From Kofleriaceae bacterium (GTDB taxonomy: Bacteria; Myxococcota_A; Polyangia; Haliangiales; Haliangiaceae): a stretch of DNA of 62,017 nt. Shown piece after piece: positions 43,759 through 54,951 of this stretch. The position numbers were made by a program, and so were the translations under genes. Location of the stretch: NCBI GenBank assembly GCA_025357755.1, contig JANXOP010000432.1:1-62017 (forward strand), in the 5' to 3' direction. The notes beneath the pieces were generated by a model, which was not told the origin of the DNA, did no database searches, and was given only the letters and a program-made list of their open reading frames with translations. Every line of letters begins with the position of its first letter. The stretch's first letter is position 1.

Positions 43759-46383
43759 ATGCCGACAGAGCGCGATGCGCCGCAGCTCGAGAACGATCTT
43801 CATCGCCTGACCGATGCGCTGTGGGCCGCGGTCGCGGTGGTCGGCGGTGAACCGAGCGCAGCGCTGTGCCAAGCGCTCGGCGCCGAGGCCGTGGCCTTGC
43901 GGAGCGGCACCCTCGCGCGGTCGGCGTTCGGCGCACACGTCGCCACGCTCGGTGAAGATGATCTGGAAGCCGCCGCACGCGCGCACGCCCTCGATTGCAA
44001 CCTGGAGAATGTCGCCGAGCAACGCGAGCGCATGCGCGCGCTCGCTGCCCGTCGTGCGTGGACCGACGGGTTGACCGCCGGCCTCGATTCGCTGATCGAC
44101 CACGCCGGCTACGGGCTCCCCGAGCTCACCGCGCTGTTCGAGCGCGCGCTGGTGATGCCCGTGATCACCGCCCATCCGACCGAGGCGCGACGACGATCGT
44201 CGCTCGATCACCTGTCGCGGATCGCGGACCAGCTCGCGCTGCCCGCGCGCGAGCCGCTCGTCGCCGAGGTGCTTGCCCTGCATGCGACCGAGGACGCGCG
44301 CGCGCGCAAGCCGACGCCGCTCGACGAGGTCGAGACCGCGCTCGACGTGTTTCGGAGGTCCCTACTCGACGTGACTCCACGGATCTATCGCACGATCGAA
44401 GATCACATCGCGGTACGGCTCGGCACGACGTTCCGGCTGCCGACGTTCCTGCGCTGGGGCAGCTGGGTCGGTGGCGATCGCGATGGCAACCCGAATGTCA
44501 CCGCACCGATCACGCGCGCGGCCTTGTCGCGCCAGCACGTCACCGTGGTGACGAGGTATCTGGCCGACGTCGAACTGCTCGGTCGATCGCTGTCGCTCTC
44601 GGCGCTCCGGGCGCGGCCCGGCGCGGTCGACGAGCTGCTCGCCTCGATCGAGCTCGATCGCCAGCGCTTGCCCGAGGTCGCCGCCCACGCCCGGCCGCGC
44701 ACCGCGAACGAACCGTGGCGCGAGAAGCTCTGGTACATGCAGGCACGCCTGCGCGCGACGCTCGAGCATCGCGAGGAGGGCTACGTCGACGTCCAGCGCT
44801 ATCGCGCTGATCTCGCAGTCATCGATCGCACGCTGCGCGCCGCCGGCTTCGCGCTGGTCGCCGAGCGCGAGCTCCGCGATGCGCTGCGCCGTGTCGACAT
44901 CTTCGGGTTTCATCTCGCGTCGCTCGATCTGCGCCAGCACTCTGGAGTCCACGATGTGGTCGTCGACGAGCTCCTCGGAGGCGGATACACCGCGCTCGAC
45001 GAGGCCGGTCGCCGCGCGAAGCTGCGCCACGTGCTCGCTCGGCCGATCACGCCGGTCCAGCACCGCGATGCGCTCGGTACCCAGGCCCGCGAAGTGCTCG
45101 GCACGCTCGATGTGGTCGGCCGCGCACGCCGCGAGCTCGGGCCACGCGCGTGCGAGCGCTACGTGGTGAGCTTCACGCGCGAAGTTTCGGATCTCCTCGA
45201 GGTCGCATTCCTCGCGCGCTGCGCCGGCCTCGCCCCTGGAGAGCTGCGCCCCGTGCCGTTGCTCGAGCAACTCGAGGACCTCGAACGCGCCGATCAGATC
45301 GCGAAGGACACGCTCGCCGATCCGATCCTCGCCACGGAGCTCGCCGGCGAGCTCGAGGTGATGATCGGCTACTCGGACTCCGGCAAGCAGGTCGGTTACG
45401 TCGCCTCGGCGATGGCGCTGCGCCGCGCGCAGCAGCAGCTCGCCGCGGTCGTGCCCGAAGGCACGCTGCTCACGATCTTCCACGGTCGCGGTGGTGCGCT
45501 CGGTCGCGGCGGTGGTCCCGCGAGCGAAGCGATCCGCGCGCAACCTCCGGAGGCGATCCGCGGACGCGTACGCGTGACCGAACAAGGCGAGACCGTCACG
45601 GCGCGCTACTCCGATCCGGAGATCGCCGAGCGCGATCTCGAGCTCACGGTCGGTGCGGTGCTCGCCGCCGCGGCGCTGCCGGTCGAGGCCGATCTCGATG
45701 ACGAAGTTCACTTGTTGCATGCGGCGCAGGCCGCGCGACGCGTGTATCTCGAGCTGACCTCCGACGAAGATCGCCTCGCGCGCTACACGGTCGCGGCCAC
45801 GCCGATCGAAGATGTCGCGCACCTGCCGATCGGATCGCGCCCCGCGTCGCGCGGCGGCACCAAGCTCACGCTCGAGGCGCTGCGCGCCATCCCGTGGGTG
45901 TTCTCGTGGACGCAGAGCCGCCACGGCATCCCCGGCTGGTTCGGGGTCGGCACCGCGCTCGAAGCGCTCGCTACCGCGATGGGTGCGGCGAATGTCCGCG
46001 CGCTCGTCGGGCGCTCGCGGTTCTTCGCGCAGCTCGTCCACAACTGCGAGGTCTCGCTCGTGCGCAGCGATATCGATGTCGCCGCGGAGTACGCGAAGCT
46101 CGCCGATCCGGATGCGGCGCAGCTGTTCGGGATGATCGAGACCGAGCACACGCGCACCGTCGCTGCGCTGCGCGACGTGCTCGGTATGGATCCGCTGCTC
46201 GCGACCAGGCCCTACCTCGCCGCCTCGGTCGCGCGTCGCAACCCACACCTCGACGTGCTCTCGCACATCCAGATCGAGGCGCTGCGCCGGCGCCGCGCGG
46301 GCACTGGCGATGCGGAGCGCCTCGCGCGGATCATCTTCACGACGATCAACGGCATCGCCGCGGGCTTACAAACCTCGGGCTAG
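43759..46383 (+). CDS. ppc: Phosphoenolpyruvate carboxylase
   Basis: PEP carboxylase makes oxaloacetate from PEP and bicarbonate to refill the TCA cycle. At 874 residues it is the usual bacterial length. Catalytic motifs are present: [13 protein letters not shown] (~134), [12 protein letters not shown] (~235), [14 protein letters not shown] (~536) and [14 protein letters not shown] (~574). The C-terminus [12 protein letters not shown] keeps the conserved active-site tail (usually ending NTG, here TSG). The last 18 bp overlap the convergent ureG gene. Confidence 0.96.
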   Translation: MPTERDAPQLENDLHRLTDALWAAVAVVGGEPSAALCQALGAEAVALRSGTLARSAFGAHVATLGEDDLEAAARAHALDCNLENVAEQRERMRALAARRAWTDGLTAGLDSLIDHAGYGLPELTALFERALVMPVITAHPTEARRRSSLDHLSRIADQLALPAREPLVAEVLALHATEDARARKPTPLDEVETALDVFRRSLLDVTPRIYRTIEDHIAVRLGTTFRLPTFLRWGSWVGGDRDGNPNVTAPITRAALSRQHVTVVTRYLADVELLGRSLSLSALRARPGAVDELLASIELDRQRLPEVAAHARPRTANEPWREKLWYMQARLRATLEHREEGYVDVQRYRADLAVIDRTLRAAGFALVAERELRDALRRVDIFGFHLASLDLRQHSGVHDVVVDELLGGGYTALDEAGRRAKLRHVLARPITPVQHRDALGTQAREVLGTLDVVGRARRELGPRACERYVVSFTREVSDLLEVAFLARCAGLAPGELRPVPLLEQLEDLERADQIAKDTLADPILATELAGELEVMIGYSDSGKQVGYVASAMALRRAQQQLAAVVPEGTLLTIFHGRGGALGRGGGPASEAIRAQPPEAIRGRVRVTEQGETVTARYSDPEIAERDLELTVGAVLAAAALPVEADLDDEVHLLHAAQAARRVYLELTSDEDRLARYTVAATPIEDVAHLPIGSRPASRGGTKLTLEALRAIPWVFSWTQSRHGIPGWFGVGTALEALATAMGAANVRALVGRSRFFAQLVHNCEVSLVRSDIDVAAEYAKLADPDAAQLFGMIETEHTRTVAALRDVLGMDPLLATRPYLAASVARRNPHLDVLSHIQIEALRRRRAGTGDAERLARIIFTTINGIAAGLQTSG

Positions 46384-47115
46384 CGCGCCGGAGCGTGCGC
46401 CGACGACGTGCTCGACGATCGAGGCCACGCCGACGCCATGCGTGACCTGCGCGAAGATCGTCGGTCCGTCGCCGCGCATCTTCTTGGCATCGCGCTCCAT
46501 CACGCCGAGATCCGCACCGACGTGCGGTGCGAGATCGGTCTTGTTGATCACGAGCAAGTCCGATTGCGTGATGCCCGGCCCTCCCTTGCGCGGCACCTTG
46601 TCCCCGCCGGCGACGTCGATCACGTAGATCGTGTAGTCGACGAGCTCGCGGCTGTACTGCGCCGCGAGGTTGTCGCCGCCACTCTCGACGATGAGCAGCT
46701 CGGGCTTCGCGCGCCGCATCAGGTCTTCGAGCGCGAGCAGGTTCGGCGAGATATCCTCGCGGATCGCGGCGTGCGGGCAGCCGCCGGTCTCGACCGCGCG
46801 GATCTGTTCGATCGGCAGCGCGTCGTTCCGCGTGAGGAACTCGGCATCCTCGCGCGTGAAGATGTCGTTCGTCACCACGCCGAGCACGAGCTGATCGCGG
46901 AGCGCACGGCACAGCTCGAGCACGAGAGCGGTCTTGCCACTTCCGACCGGGCCGCCGATGCCGATCGTGAAGGCGCGCTGCGCGAAGTCACGCCCGACGG
47001 GCGCGCCGCGCTCGGCGAAGTGGCCTGGATGATCCAGGTGCTCGTGAGTGTGGCCGTGGTCGTGACCATCGCTGTGGTCGTGTGCGTGTCCATCGTGAAC
47101 GTGATCGTCGGCCAT
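46366..47115 (-). CDS. ureG: UreG urease accessory GTPase
   Basis: The 249-residue GTPase drives nickel delivery to urease. After a His/Asp-rich N-terminus (~residues 5-30, more than ten His) come the P-loop [11 protein letters not shown] (~53), ETGGCPH (the Cys-Pro-His nickel site), [12 protein letters not shown] and [10 protein letters not shown]. The long His tract may store nickel and could stand in for UreE, which is missing from this operon. It is the last gene of the operon, 7 nt after ureF, overlapping ppc by 18 bp. Confidence 0.96.
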   Translation of the reverse strand: MADDHVHDGHAHDHSDGHDHGHTHEHLDHPGHFAERGAPVGRDFAQRAFTIGIGGPVGSGKTALVLELCRALRDQLVLGVVTNDIFTREDAEFLTRNDALPIEQIRAVETGGCPHAAIREDISPNLLALEDLMRRAKPELLIVESGGDNLAAQYSRELVDYTIYVIDVAGGDKVPRKGGPGITQSDLLVINKTDLAPHVGADLGVMERDAKKMRGDGPTIFAQVTHGVGVASIVEHVVGARSGALARGL

Positions 47116-47122
47116 GGGTCTC

Positions 47123-47779
47123 CTAGGTCTGGAACAGCCGCGTGTACAAGCGATCGTGCCCGGCTTGCACGAGCTCGGTGATCGGCGAGGTCTGCGCGAC
47201 CTCGTCGAGCGAGAGCGATTTTGCGAGCGCGAGCGCCGCCTCGAGTGCCGGCGCGAGCCGGCCGTGGATCGCCTGCGCCTCTGTCGGCCCGACCGCCCCG
47301 AGCCGCACGGCGGCCGAGAGCAAGCCGCGCACGGTGAGGTGGAGAAACATCGCGTACGCGTCGTCGCGCGAGACCTCGAGCACCTGCATCACCATGCCGA
47401 ACATCGGCGCGAGGTGGCCCGGCTGTTCCTCGGCGATCACGCGACGACGCAGCTCGACGAGCGCCGGCACCGCGAACGCACGCGCGGTGACATCGATCCA
47501 CGCGCGACCTTGCGTGCGACTCGCGCGCGCCGCGACGTGACTCCACAGCGTGGTCGCGGTGAACGCATCGAGCTCGGCGAGCCGCGCCGGCTCGGCCCAT
47601 GCCGCACCTACAATCGGCAAGCTCGCGTGCGCCGCGGCCGTGATCGCTTCGAGCACGAACGGCTCGACGCTCGCGGGCTTCGCGGTCCTCGCATGCAGCG
47701 CGGCCTCGAGCCCGCCGGAGTGCGCGAAGCCGCCGGTCGGGAACGCCGAATCGGCGAGCTGCAGCACGCGCCACGCCAT
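47123..47779 (-). CDS. ureF: UreF urease accessory protein
   Basis: This 218-residue all-helical protein begins [26 protein letters not shown] in outline; the [14 protein letters not shown] motif is diagnostic of UreF. It forms the UreD-UreF-UreG activation complex on apo-urease and channels nickel. ATG 47779 overlaps the ureC stop (TGATG). Upstream in-frame sequence is not part of the protein. Confidence 0.95.
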   Translation of the reverse strand: MAWRVLQLADSAFPTGGFAHSGGLEAALHARTAKPASVEPFVLEAITAAAHASLPIVGAAWAEPARLAELDAFTATTLWSHVAARASRTQGRAWIDVTARAFAVPALVELRRRVIAEEQPGHLAPMFGMVMQVLEVSRDDAYAMFLHLTVRGLLSAAVRLGAVGPTEAQAIHGRLAPALEAALALAKSLSLDEVAQTSPITELVQAGHDRLYTRLFQT

Positions 47780-49494
47780 CAAAACAGCGAGTACCTCTGC
47801 GCGAGCGGCAAGATGATCGAGGGCTCGCACGTGAGCAGCACCCCGTCGGCGCGGACCTGGTAGGTCTCCGGATCGATCTCGATCTTCGGCAGCGCGTCGT
47901 TGAGCTTCATGTGGCGCTTGCCGAGCTCGCGGCAGTTGCGCGCGATCGAGAACGTCTTGGTGAGGCCGAGTGCCCGCACCTTACCTTCCTGCCACGCGCG
48001 CTCCGAGATGAACGCGAGCGAGGTCGGTCCGATCGCGCGACCGCGCGCGCCGAACATCGGCCGCATGTACATCGGCTCCGGCGTCGGGATCGAGGCGTTC
48101 GGATCGCCCATCTGCCCCCACGCGATGAAGCCGCCCTTCAGCACGAGCTCGGGGCGAATCCCGAAGAACGCGGGCTTCCACAGCACGAGGTCTGCGAACT
48201 TACCGACCTCGACGGAACCGATGTCGTGCGACAGGCCGTGCGCGATCGCCGGGTTGACGGTGTACTTCGCGATGTAGCGCCGGATCCGATGGTTATCGTT
48301 GCCAGCGCGTTCGCTTGGTAGTGCCCCACGTTGTTCCCGCATCTTGTGCGCGGTCTGCCACGTGCGCGTGATGACCTCGCCGACCCTACCCATCGCCTGG
48401 CTATCGCTCGAGATGATCGAGAGCGCCCCGAGATCGTGCAAGATGTCCTCGGCGGCGATGGTCTCGCCGCGGATCCGGCTCTCCGCGAACGCGACGTCTT
48501 CCGGAATCTCGCGATCCAGGTGATGACAGACCATCAGCATGTCGAGGTGCTCGTCGAGCGTGTTCACCGTGTACGGGCGGGTCGGGTTCGTCGAGCTCGG
48601 GATGACGTTCGGCTCGCCACACACGCGGAGGATGTCCGGGGCGTGACCACCGCCCGCACCCTCGGTGTGATAGGTGTGGATCGTCCGGCCCTTGAACGCC
48701 GCGATCGAATCGTCGACGTAGCCCGATTCGTTGAGCGTGTCGGTGTGGATCGTGACCTGGACATCTTCTTCGTCGGCGACCGTGAGGCAGCAATCGATCG
48801 CGGCCGGCGTGGTGCCCCAGTCCTCGTGCAGCTTCAACCCGATCGCACCCGCGCGAATCTGATCGACGAGCCCGTTCGAGATCGAGGTGTTGCCCTTGCC
48901 GGTCAACCCGATGTTGAGCGGCATCGAATCGGTGGCTTGCAACATCAACTCGATGTGGCGCACACCCGGCGTGCACGTCGTCGCCTTCGTTCCGGTCGTG
49001 GGCCCGGTGCCACCACCGACGAACGTGGTCACGCCACTCGCGAGGGCTTCGTCGCCCTGCTGCGGGCAGATGAAGTGGATGTGCGTGTCGACGCCGCCCG
49101 CGGTCACGATCATGCCTTCGCCCGCGATCGCCTCGGTCGTCACACCGACGATCATCGAGGGCGTCACGCCGCGCATCACGGTCGGGTTACCGGCCTTACC
49201 GATGCCGACGATCCGGCCCTTCTTGATCCCGATGTCAGCCTTGTAGATGCCGGTCCAATCGATGATCAGCGCATTCGTGATCACGAGATCGAGGGCATCT
49301 GCATCATCCGCACCCGCGAACTGGCCCATCCGATCGCGCAGCACCTTGCCGCCGCCGAACTTGCACTCGTCACCATAGGTCGCGAAGTCGCGCTCGACCT
49401 CGGCGATCAAGCCAGTATCGCCGAGGCGAACCTTGTCACCGACGGTCGGGCCGTAGAGCTCGGCGTAGTGCCTGCGCTGCACGATGTGGCTCAT
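47779..49494 (-). CDS. ureC: Urease alpha subunit
   Basis: The 571-residue catalytic subunit hydrolyses urea to ammonia and carbamate at a di-nickel centre. The ligands are in place: [10 protein letters not shown] (two His), the carbamylated Lys in [12 protein letters not shown] (~220), [22 protein letters not shown], and the flap region with [11 protein letters not shown]. Length and sequence are standard. It overlaps ureAB by ATGA and ureF by TGATG. Confidence 0.97.
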   Translation of the reverse strand: MSHIVQRRHYAELYGPTVGDKVRLGDTGLIAEVERDFATYGDECKFGGGKVLRDRMGQFAGADDADALDLVITNALIIDWTGIYKADIGIKKGRIVGIGKAGNPTVMRGVTPSMIVGVTTEAIAGEGMIVTAGGVDTHIHFICPQQGDEALASGVTTFVGGGTGPTTGTKATTCTPGVRHIELMLQATDSMPLNIGLTGKGNTSISNGLVDQIRAGAIGLKLHEDWGTTPAAIDCCLTVADEEDVQVTIHTDTLNESGYVDDSIAAFKGRTIHTYHTEGAGGGHAPDILRVCGEPNVIPSSTNPTRPYTVNTLDEHLDMLMVCHHLDREIPEDVAFAESRIRGETIAAEDILHDLGALSIISSDSQAMGRVGEVITRTWQTAHKMREQRGALPSERAGNDNHRIRRYIAKYTVNPAIAHGLSHDIGSVEVGKFADLVLWKPAFFGIRPELVLKGGFIAWGQMGDPNASIPTPEPMYMRPMFGARGRAIGPTSLAFISERAWQEGKVRALGLTKTFSIARNCRELGKRHMKLNDALPKIEIDPETYQVRADGVLLTCEPSIILPLAQRYSLF

Positions 49495-50180
49495 GCTTCG
49501 CCTCCCACGTGCGGACCATGACCGAGATCACCGGGCCGGCGCCCGGCCACGAGCTGGATCGTACGGGTCTCGCCGGGCTCGAACCGCACCGCCGCACCCG
49601 CCGGAATGTCGAGCCGAAATCCAAACGCCGCGGCGCGATCGAAGTGGAGCGCGCGGTTGGTCTCGGTGAAGTGAAAGTGGCTGCCGACCTGGATCGGACG
49701 ATCGCCGGTGTTCGTCACCGTGAGCTGCAAGCACTGGCGATCGGCATTGAGCTCGATCGTCCCTTCACCGGGGATCAGCTCACCGGCCTCGACATCTTCC
49801 ACGTGCGCTGGAAAGCGCTCGAGTGCGGGCACCGGCAGAAAGCTCCCGTACAGCGCGAGCTCGAGATCGCCGTGCTCCGCGACGATCGGTTGGTGGACCG
49901 TGACGAGCTTGGTGCCATCGGGGAAGGTCCCTTCGACCTGGACCTCGGCAACGAGCGTCGGGATCCCGGGCATCACCTGGCGACGACCGAGCATCGTGCG
50001 TCCGAGATCCATGAGCTCGGCGACCGAACGGCCATCGCGGATCAGCTCGAGCAGCTGGGTCGCGATCAGCGCGATCGCTTCGGGATAGTTGAGGCGCACA
50101 CCGCGAGCCAGGCGCTTCTGCGCGAGGACCCCGGCACCGTGCAAGATCAGTTTGTCGAGATCACGAGGAGCTAGACGCAC
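49491..50180 (-). CDS. ureAB: Fused urease gamma-beta subunit (UreAB)
   Basis: In this 229-residue protein residues 1-100 are the gamma subunit ([20 protein letters not shown]) and ~105-229 the beta subunit ([27 protein letters not shown]). Most bacteria have separate ureA and ureB; a fusion of this kind is known from Helicobacter and some others. Start GTG 50180, 12 nt after the ureD stop; overlaps ureC by 4 bp. Confidence 0.95.
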   Translation of the reverse strand: MRLAPRDLDKLILHGAGVLAQKRLARGVRLNYPEAIALIATQLLELIRDGRSVAELMDLGRTMLGRRQVMPGIPTLVAEVQVEGTFPDGTKLVTVHQPIVAEHGDLELALYGSFLPVPALERFPAHVEDVEAGELIPGEGTIELNADRQCLQLTVTNTGDRPIQVGSHFHFTETNRALHFDRAAAFGFRLDIPAGAAVRFEPGETRTIQLVAGRRPGDLGHGPHVGGEA

Positions 50181-50192
50181 ACGTGCTGGATA

Positions 50193-50999
50193 TCACCACT
50201 TGCGTGCCCACGGGTCCTCACCGAGCGTGGCGCACACCGGTTGGAGCTGAACTCGCGTCGTCGCAACGATACGCTCGATCTCGGTGCTCGCGATGCGAAT
50301 CACGACGCCGTCATCGCCCAGACGGCTCGCCGCCATCACCAGCTCCGGCTGTGCGAGCGGGAGTGCCGCAACCTCGGCGAGCAAGGCCAGGGCGTGGGCG
50401 ACGACGCGTGGTCCGACGACGATCACGGTCGCGATCGCCACGAAGCGCTGCATGCGCGCCGCGATGTCGCCATGGCTACGATCGAGCACGACCCGATCGT
50501 GGAGCACGGTCGTGCCGCCGCGAACCACCGTCAACGACGTATCGGCGCGCGTACACGACCAGCGTTCACCATGCGCGAGCCGCCCGGCGGTCAACGTATC
50601 GACGAGCACCAGCGATGCCTGCGGCGCGAGCTCGACCCGGGTGACCTGGCGCACGCGCGCATCGCGGAACGGCACGAGCGGATCCGGAATCACGATCGCC
50701 ACGGCCCCCTCGGCGACCCGCGCGCGCGTCTCTTGATGGGTCTGCCCGCGATACGCTTTGGTCGAGGCTTGCGTCGTGATCACGCACGTCGCACCGCGAT
50801 CGATCTCGACCTCGAGTGCGACCTCGTCGCCATCCACGAGCCCTCCACCGAGCGAGCTCGTCACGAGCCATGCGGCTTTTCCAGCGGCGCGAGGAGTGAG
50901 AAGCCGAAGCGGCCCGGCGCCACGCGCGCGATGGACATCGCTCGTGGAGACATCGTCGGCACGCGCTCGCACGACCGCCGATGCCACGAGCTGCGTCAC
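50193..50999 (-). CDS. ureD: UreD/UreH urease accessory protein
   Basis: This is the 268-residue scaffold protein of the urease activation complex. The early LRLLTPRAAGKAAWL, the SLGGGLVDGDEVALEV motif and ITTQASTKAYR are diagnostic. The start is uncertain: GTG 50999 gives an N-terminus of usual length, with GTG 51014 and ATG 51080 as alternatives. It is the first gene of ureD-ureAB-ureC-ureF-ureG. No regulator or nickel transporter gene adjoins. Confidence 0.9.
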   Translation of the reverse strand: MTQLVASAVVRARADDVSTSDVHRARGAGPLRLLTPRAAGKAAWLVTSSLGGGLVDGDEVALEVEIDRGATCVITTQASTKAYRGQTHQETRARVAEGAVAIVIPDPLVPFRDARVRQVTRVELAPQASLVLVDTLTAGRLAHGERWSCTRADTSLTVVRGGTTVLHDRVVLDRSHGDIAARMQRFVAIATVIVVGPRVVAHALALLAEVAALPLAQPELVMAASRLGDDGVVIRIASTEIERIVATTRVQLQPVCATLGEDPWARKW

Positions 51000-51136
51000 G
51001 GCGCTTCTATACACGAGCCGGGTCGCTCGGATCCGAGCGTACGCGCTCGCGTGCGGAATGCACGCCGCCCCCAGCTGCATTCCAGCGCGGTTTGCAGGGC
51101 GTGGCGGCGGGCTCGGATTTGCAATCAGACCGCCTC

Positions 51137-51373
51137 ATGCGCCTATTCCTAACCATCGCGTTCTCGCTCGTCGCTGCTGTCGGTTGCGCGAAGAAGACGC
51201 CTCCCCAATCCACGACCGTGACCAAGACCCAGGTCGAGACCACGAATGACAGTGGCGAAAAAGCCACGTCCGAGACCAAGCAGACGACGGTGATGGAAGC
51301 CGATGGTACGAAGAAGACGACCGTCCAGAAGACCGATACCTCGGTCTCGCCGGGCGCCCCGCCCGCGAAGTAG
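51137..51373 (+). CDS. Small Thr/Lys-rich lipoprotein
   Basis: This is a 78-residue lipoprotein. Signal MRLFLTIAFSLVAAVGC has a clean lipobox. The mature ~62 residues are almost entirely Thr, Lys, Ser, Gln and Glu (repeating TxxTxT patterns), probably disordered and perhaps bound to the cell wall or another polyanion. No family recognised. It is divergent from the urease operon. Confidence 0.78.
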   Translation: MRLFLTIAFSLVAAVGCAKKTPPQSTTVTKTQVETTNDSGEKATSETKQTTVMEADGTKKTTVQKTDTSVSPGAPPAK

Positions 51374-51428
51374 GCACGAGCGATCGGCTACCCGCACGAG
51401 GTACCGCTTACGCGTTACTCTCGGACCG

Positions 51429-52244
51429 ATGTGGCGAGTGCTGTGGGTCGCGGTCGTCGCGTGCTCTGATCACCACGCCCCTCCGGCGCCGACGGCTTCC
51501 GGATCCGCTGCGCCCGTGGCCAGCCCGCAGTGCACGCAAAGCTCCGACTGCGTGATCGCCGCGCCTCCGACCTCGCCCTGTTGCCTCCACAGCGGAAGCG
51601 TGGCCGCGATGTCCCGTACGCAGCGCGACGCCCTGCCGACCACGCTCGCCGCCTCGTGCACGCAGGAGCAGGTCGTCGAATGCCCACCACCGTCAGGCAA
51701 CCAAGATCTTCTGGCGGTGTGCCAAGCCGGAGTCTGTGTCGCCGAGGCCCATCGCACGACGCTGGATCTCGCGACGTTCTCGCGCGCCTGCGAGCACGAT
51801 AGCGACTGCACGCTGGTCCAACGAGACAGCTGCAACTCGTGTGGATGCGCGGACGTTCCGATCGCGAACACCGACAAGTCACGCTATCTCGAGGATCTCG
51901 GCCGGCTCGTATGCACGGGGATCGCGATCCACAACTGTGGGCTTTGTGATCCGGCGACACCGCACTGCAGCCGAGGGCAATGCGAAGCGATTCATCCACC
52001 CGCACCGATGGTCGCTGGTGGCGAGTGCGCGAGCGACGCTGATTGCGTCCAGTCGTGTGTGACCGCGTCTGCTTGTTGCGAGCAAAGTCCATGCGAGACC
52101 GTGATCTCGCAGTCCGCGCAGGCAACGCTCCTCGCGGCTCGACCAGCGAATTGTAGGGCCGTGCGATGCCGTGCGCCGGAGCGTCCGACGAACATCACGC
52201 CACGTTGTAAGGCCGGGCAATGTTTCGCGGAGGTGGGGCATTGA
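51429..52244 (+). CDS. Cys-rich lipoprotein
   Basis: This 271-residue lipoprotein has the signal MWRVLWVAVVAC with lipobox, a Pro/Ala/Ser linker, then about 25 cysteines. They are arranged in three similar blocks of the form CxxxxDCxxxxxxxxCC, or ending in CxxGxCxAE, such as CQAGVCVAE, CSRGQCEA and CKAGQCFAE. This is an internally repeated disulfide-rich surface protein of unknown role. Its final Cys block overlaps the convergent protease gene by 50 bp, which shows that this 3' end is genuinely coding. Confidence 0.82.
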   Translation: MWRVLWVAVVACSDHHAPPAPTASGSAAPVASPQCTQSSDCVIAAPPTSPCCLHSGSVAAMSRTQRDALPTTLAASCTQEQVVECPPPSGNQDLLAVCQAGVCVAEAHRTTLDLATFSRACEHDSDCTLVQRDSCNSCGCADVPIANTDKSRYLEDLGRLVCTGIAIHNCGLCDPATPHCSRGQCEAIHPPAPMVAGGECASDADCVQSCVTASACCEQSPCETVISQSAQATLLAARPANCRAVRCRAPERPTNITPRCKAGQCFAEVGH

Positions 52245-52950
52245 TCGAGCTGACGGTGGGACGGCGCCAGGCCCACCACAGAGCGCCGGCGAGCAGCCCC
52301 ACCGCGATCGCCGTGATCAAGAGTCCCCACATCACGTACGAGCCGCCCAGGTTCTCCGCGACGGATTGAATATCCGAGCGCGCCTTCGCGCCGTCGACCA
52401 CGACCTCTTTGGTAAACACGTACGACACCATCCGCGTAAGCGTGTCGAGCGCGAGCACGACGCCGAGCACCTGGCAGACGATGACGCGGCGCTCGGGATG
52501 TTCGGCGAAGCCCTTCCACGCCGACCAGCCGAGCGCGAGCGCGACGATCGGCATCGCGATCCAACCGGTCGTGGAGCGCACCCAGATCACGAGCGACACC
52601 GCGATCGCGAGCGCGAGGATCGCGAGCGCGATCCGCGCACGTCGCGGACCGTGGACCACCGCGATCAACAGCGCGCCGACGAACGGTGGTGCGAGCAGGC
52701 CTCCGATCGAGACCAGAGCGTTGGCCCAATGGGAGCTCGCGCCGGCCACGGCGAAGCCCGATGCATTCTTGAAGATCTGGAGCTCGTAGAACTGACCGCC
52801 GAGCACGAGCGCGGTCAACCCGTGACCCATCTCGTGAACCCAGGTCGTGAACAAGGTCAGCGGGTACAGCGCCTCTTGCCCGAACGGCACGTATGCACCG
52901 ACGACGTAGACCAGCGCGGCGGCGACAAGGATCGCGGTGCGCGGATGCAT
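52195..52950 (-). CDS. M50-like membrane zinc protease
   Basis: The 251-residue polytopic membrane protein (about 6 helices) has HEMGHGL (~residues 39-45) in an early helix and a later segment GVVLALDTLTRM that could supply the third zinc ligand (Asp). It fits the M50B-like family of intramembrane or membrane-embedded peptidases; substrates unknown. The C-terminal ~20 residues are a basic Pro/Asn tail lying inside the overlap with the convergent Cys-rich lipoprotein gene. Confidence 0.82.
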   Translation of the reverse strand: MHPRTAILVAAALVYVVGAYVPFGQEALYPLTLFTTWVHEMGHGLTALVLGGQFYELQIFKNASGFAVAGASSHWANALVSIGGLLAPPFVGALLIAVVHGPRRARIALAILALAIAVSLVIWVRSTTGWIAMPIVALALGWSAWKGFAEHPERRVIVCQVLGVVLALDTLTRMVSYVFTKEVVVDGAKARSDIQSVAENLGGSYVMWGLLITAIAVGLLAGALWWAWRRPTVSSINAPPPRNIARPYNVA

Positions 52951-53079
52951 CCCGGGATACTACGCGGTGGCCGGCCTCGTGCCAGGCGAAACGGCGACTC
53001 GAGGCACCGCAACACGAGCTCACCGCGCAGGCCAACGAGGAAGGACGCAACTCGCGCCCCTGTCGCTTGTCAGGTCCAG

Positions 53080-54882
53080 GTGAGAGCCCTTCCGATCCTG
53101 CTCCTGGTGTCCGCGTGTGCACATCCCCGCCAGGTTCGCGGAGTAGACATCCGGCCGCCGCACGCAACCGATGCGACGCCCGATGCGACGCCCGTATCGT
53201 CGGTTTGGCCGGCGCCGATGCGAGTGATGGCCTGGACGACCGACGGGGTGGTCCAGATCGGCGAGCTGCCCGCGCATCCGCCGGTTCAGCCGATCACGAC
53301 GCCCTGGTACGTCGAGCCCGAGCGCGAGCTCGACGAGCCAGCGTTCACGAAGCTGGTCGCCGCGCTGCGCTCCGAGCACATCCCGGGACTCTCGCTCCGC
53401 GGCCAGCTCCTGATCCCGCTCGCGAAGCTCGTGGACCTCCCGGAGCTAAAGGCGCTCGTCCTGAACGACACCGAGGTCGATGGTCACGACCTCGCGGAGC
53501 TCCAGCTCGCGCTCGAGCGGATCTATCTCCAGCATACCGGTGTCGACGATGCCTCGGTGCAGGCGTTCCTCGCGCGCGAGCCGAAGCTCCAGGTGCTGGA
53601 TCTCGAGGCGACGATCGTCGGCGACGCCGTCATGCCCGCGATCGCGAAGCTCGCCGAGCTCCGCGCCCTGGATCTCTCGAGCACCGGCATCACGGATGCG
53701 GGGGGCGCGAAGATCGGCGCGTTGAAGCAGCTCGAGGTCCTCGATCTCGGCAACACCAAGATCGCGGCGAAGACGATCGCGGCGATCCGGCCGCTCGCGC
53801 TGCGCCAGCTGTTCATCGAGCAGACGCTGGTGGGTAAAGAGATCGCAACGCTCGCCGCATACGCGCCCGGCGTCGTGCGCTTCGATGCGAGTGACCTGAC
53901 CTACCACGCGACCGACGCGGATCTCGGGTGGCTCGCGAGTGCACCAAACCTCGTCGAGCTCGGCCTCTCGAAAGCCGACGTCCACGACAAGCTCGCGCTC
54001 GCGTTCACGGCGCTGCCGAGGCTGCGCACGATCAGGCTCGCGGGCACCCCCATCACGCTCGCGGCGATTCGCAAGATCGTCGCGTTGCCCGAGCTCCGCG
54101 CCGTCGATCTCGCGAGTACGCCGATCGACGATGCTGCGTGCGGCCAGCTGATCATCCAGCCGAACCTCGAAGAGCTCCGCCTCGACAATACCAGGATCAC
54201 CGATGCGTGCTTCACCGCGGTGCCGAGCAGCAAGCTCACCGAGCTCTATCTCTCGAGCACCGCGATCTCTGATCAGGGGGCGCGCCTCCTCGATGCGCTC
54301 CCTCATCTCACCGGCCTCGGCCTCGGCGTGACGGCCATCTCCGGCGCGACCCTCGAGCGCATCGGCAAGCTCACCGAGCTCCGCACGCTCGTGCTGCAAT
54401 CGACACACACCGACAAGCTCGAGCGACTCGGCGCGCTGCACGACCTCCAGCGGCTGTACCTCACCGATACGAATCTCGACGACGCCGCGTTCGCCACGTT
54501 CGCGAAGCTGCACGAGCTGCGCGTGCTGCACGTCGCCTCGACGAACCTCTCGGATGCCTCGCTCGAGCTCCTGCGCACGTTCGACCTCGACGAGCTCGCG
54601 ATCGGCGAGACCGGCATCACGCCGGCGAAGCTCGATGCGTGGCCGCGGCTGCGCACGCTCTCGGTGCTCGGCCTCCGCGTGCGGGACACCGACCTCGCGC
54701 TGTTCGCGCGTCACACCGCGCTCGTCACGCTCGATCTCTCCGAGACCGAGCTCACCGATCCCGCGCCGCTCGCCGCCTTGCCGAACCTGCGTGCGCTCGG
54801 GGTTGCCGCCACCAAGCTCTCGAAGGCCGGTCAGACGTCCGTCAAGTTGCTCGCCGCTCGGGGCGTCGACGTCACCCAGTAG
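53080..54882 (+). CDS. Large leucine-rich-repeat lipoprotein
   Basis: A 600-residue lipoprotein: signal MRALPILLLVSAC with lipobox, then a short Pro/Asp/Ala spacer. From ~110 to the end it holds roughly twenty leucine-rich repeats of ~23-24 residues with the pattern LxxLxLxxTxItDaxxxxxxxL (cysteine-less, internalin/GALA-like). It would form a solenoid on the cell surface or in the periplasm for protein binding. Start GTG 53080. Gene divergent from the M50-like protease with ~130 nt between; a functional tie is not shown. Confidence 0.86.
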   Translation: MRALPILLLVSACAHPRQVRGVDIRPPHATDATPDATPVSSVWPAPMRVMAWTTDGVVQIGELPAHPPVQPITTPWYVEPERELDEPAFTKLVAALRSEHIPGLSLRGQLLIPLAKLVDLPELKALVLNDTEVDGHDLAELQLALERIYLQHTGVDDASVQAFLAREPKLQVLDLEATIVGDAVMPAIAKLAELRALDLSSTGITDAGGAKIGALKQLEVLDLGNTKIAAKTIAAIRPLALRQLFIEQTLVGKEIATLAAYAPGVVRFDASDLTYHATDADLGWLASAPNLVELGLSKADVHDKLALAFTALPRLRTIRLAGTPITLAAIRKIVALPELRAVDLASTPIDDAACGQLIIQPNLEELRLDNTRITDACFTAVPSSKLTELYLSSTAISDQGARLLDALPHLTGLGLGVTAISGATLERIGKLTELRTLVLQSTHTDKLERLGALHDLQRLYLTDTNLDDAAFATFAKLHELRVLHVASTNLSDASLELLRTFDLDELAIGETGITPAKLDAWPRLRTLSVLGLRVRDTDLALFARHTALVTLDLSETELTDPAPLAALPNLRALGVAATKLSKAGQTSVKLLAARGVDVTQ

Positions 54883-54951
54883 GAAGCCCGACTTTCTGAT
54901 CACCGGAGATCTTGCGCCGGCACGTGGCTCGCATAGGGTGAACCGGCAGCC

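Noticed and set aside
51108..51123. Sigma-54-like promoter (gg-N10-gc) before the small Thr/Lys-rich lipoprotein
   Set aside because: The -12 half matches but the -24 half is poor, and the leader would be only about 3 nt long.
54918..54933. Sigma-54-like promoter (ggcacg...gc) before the zinc metallopeptidase gene
   Set aside because: The -24/-12 spacing fits, but the predicted start would lie about 8 nt before the ATG, leaving the ribosome site outside the transcript.
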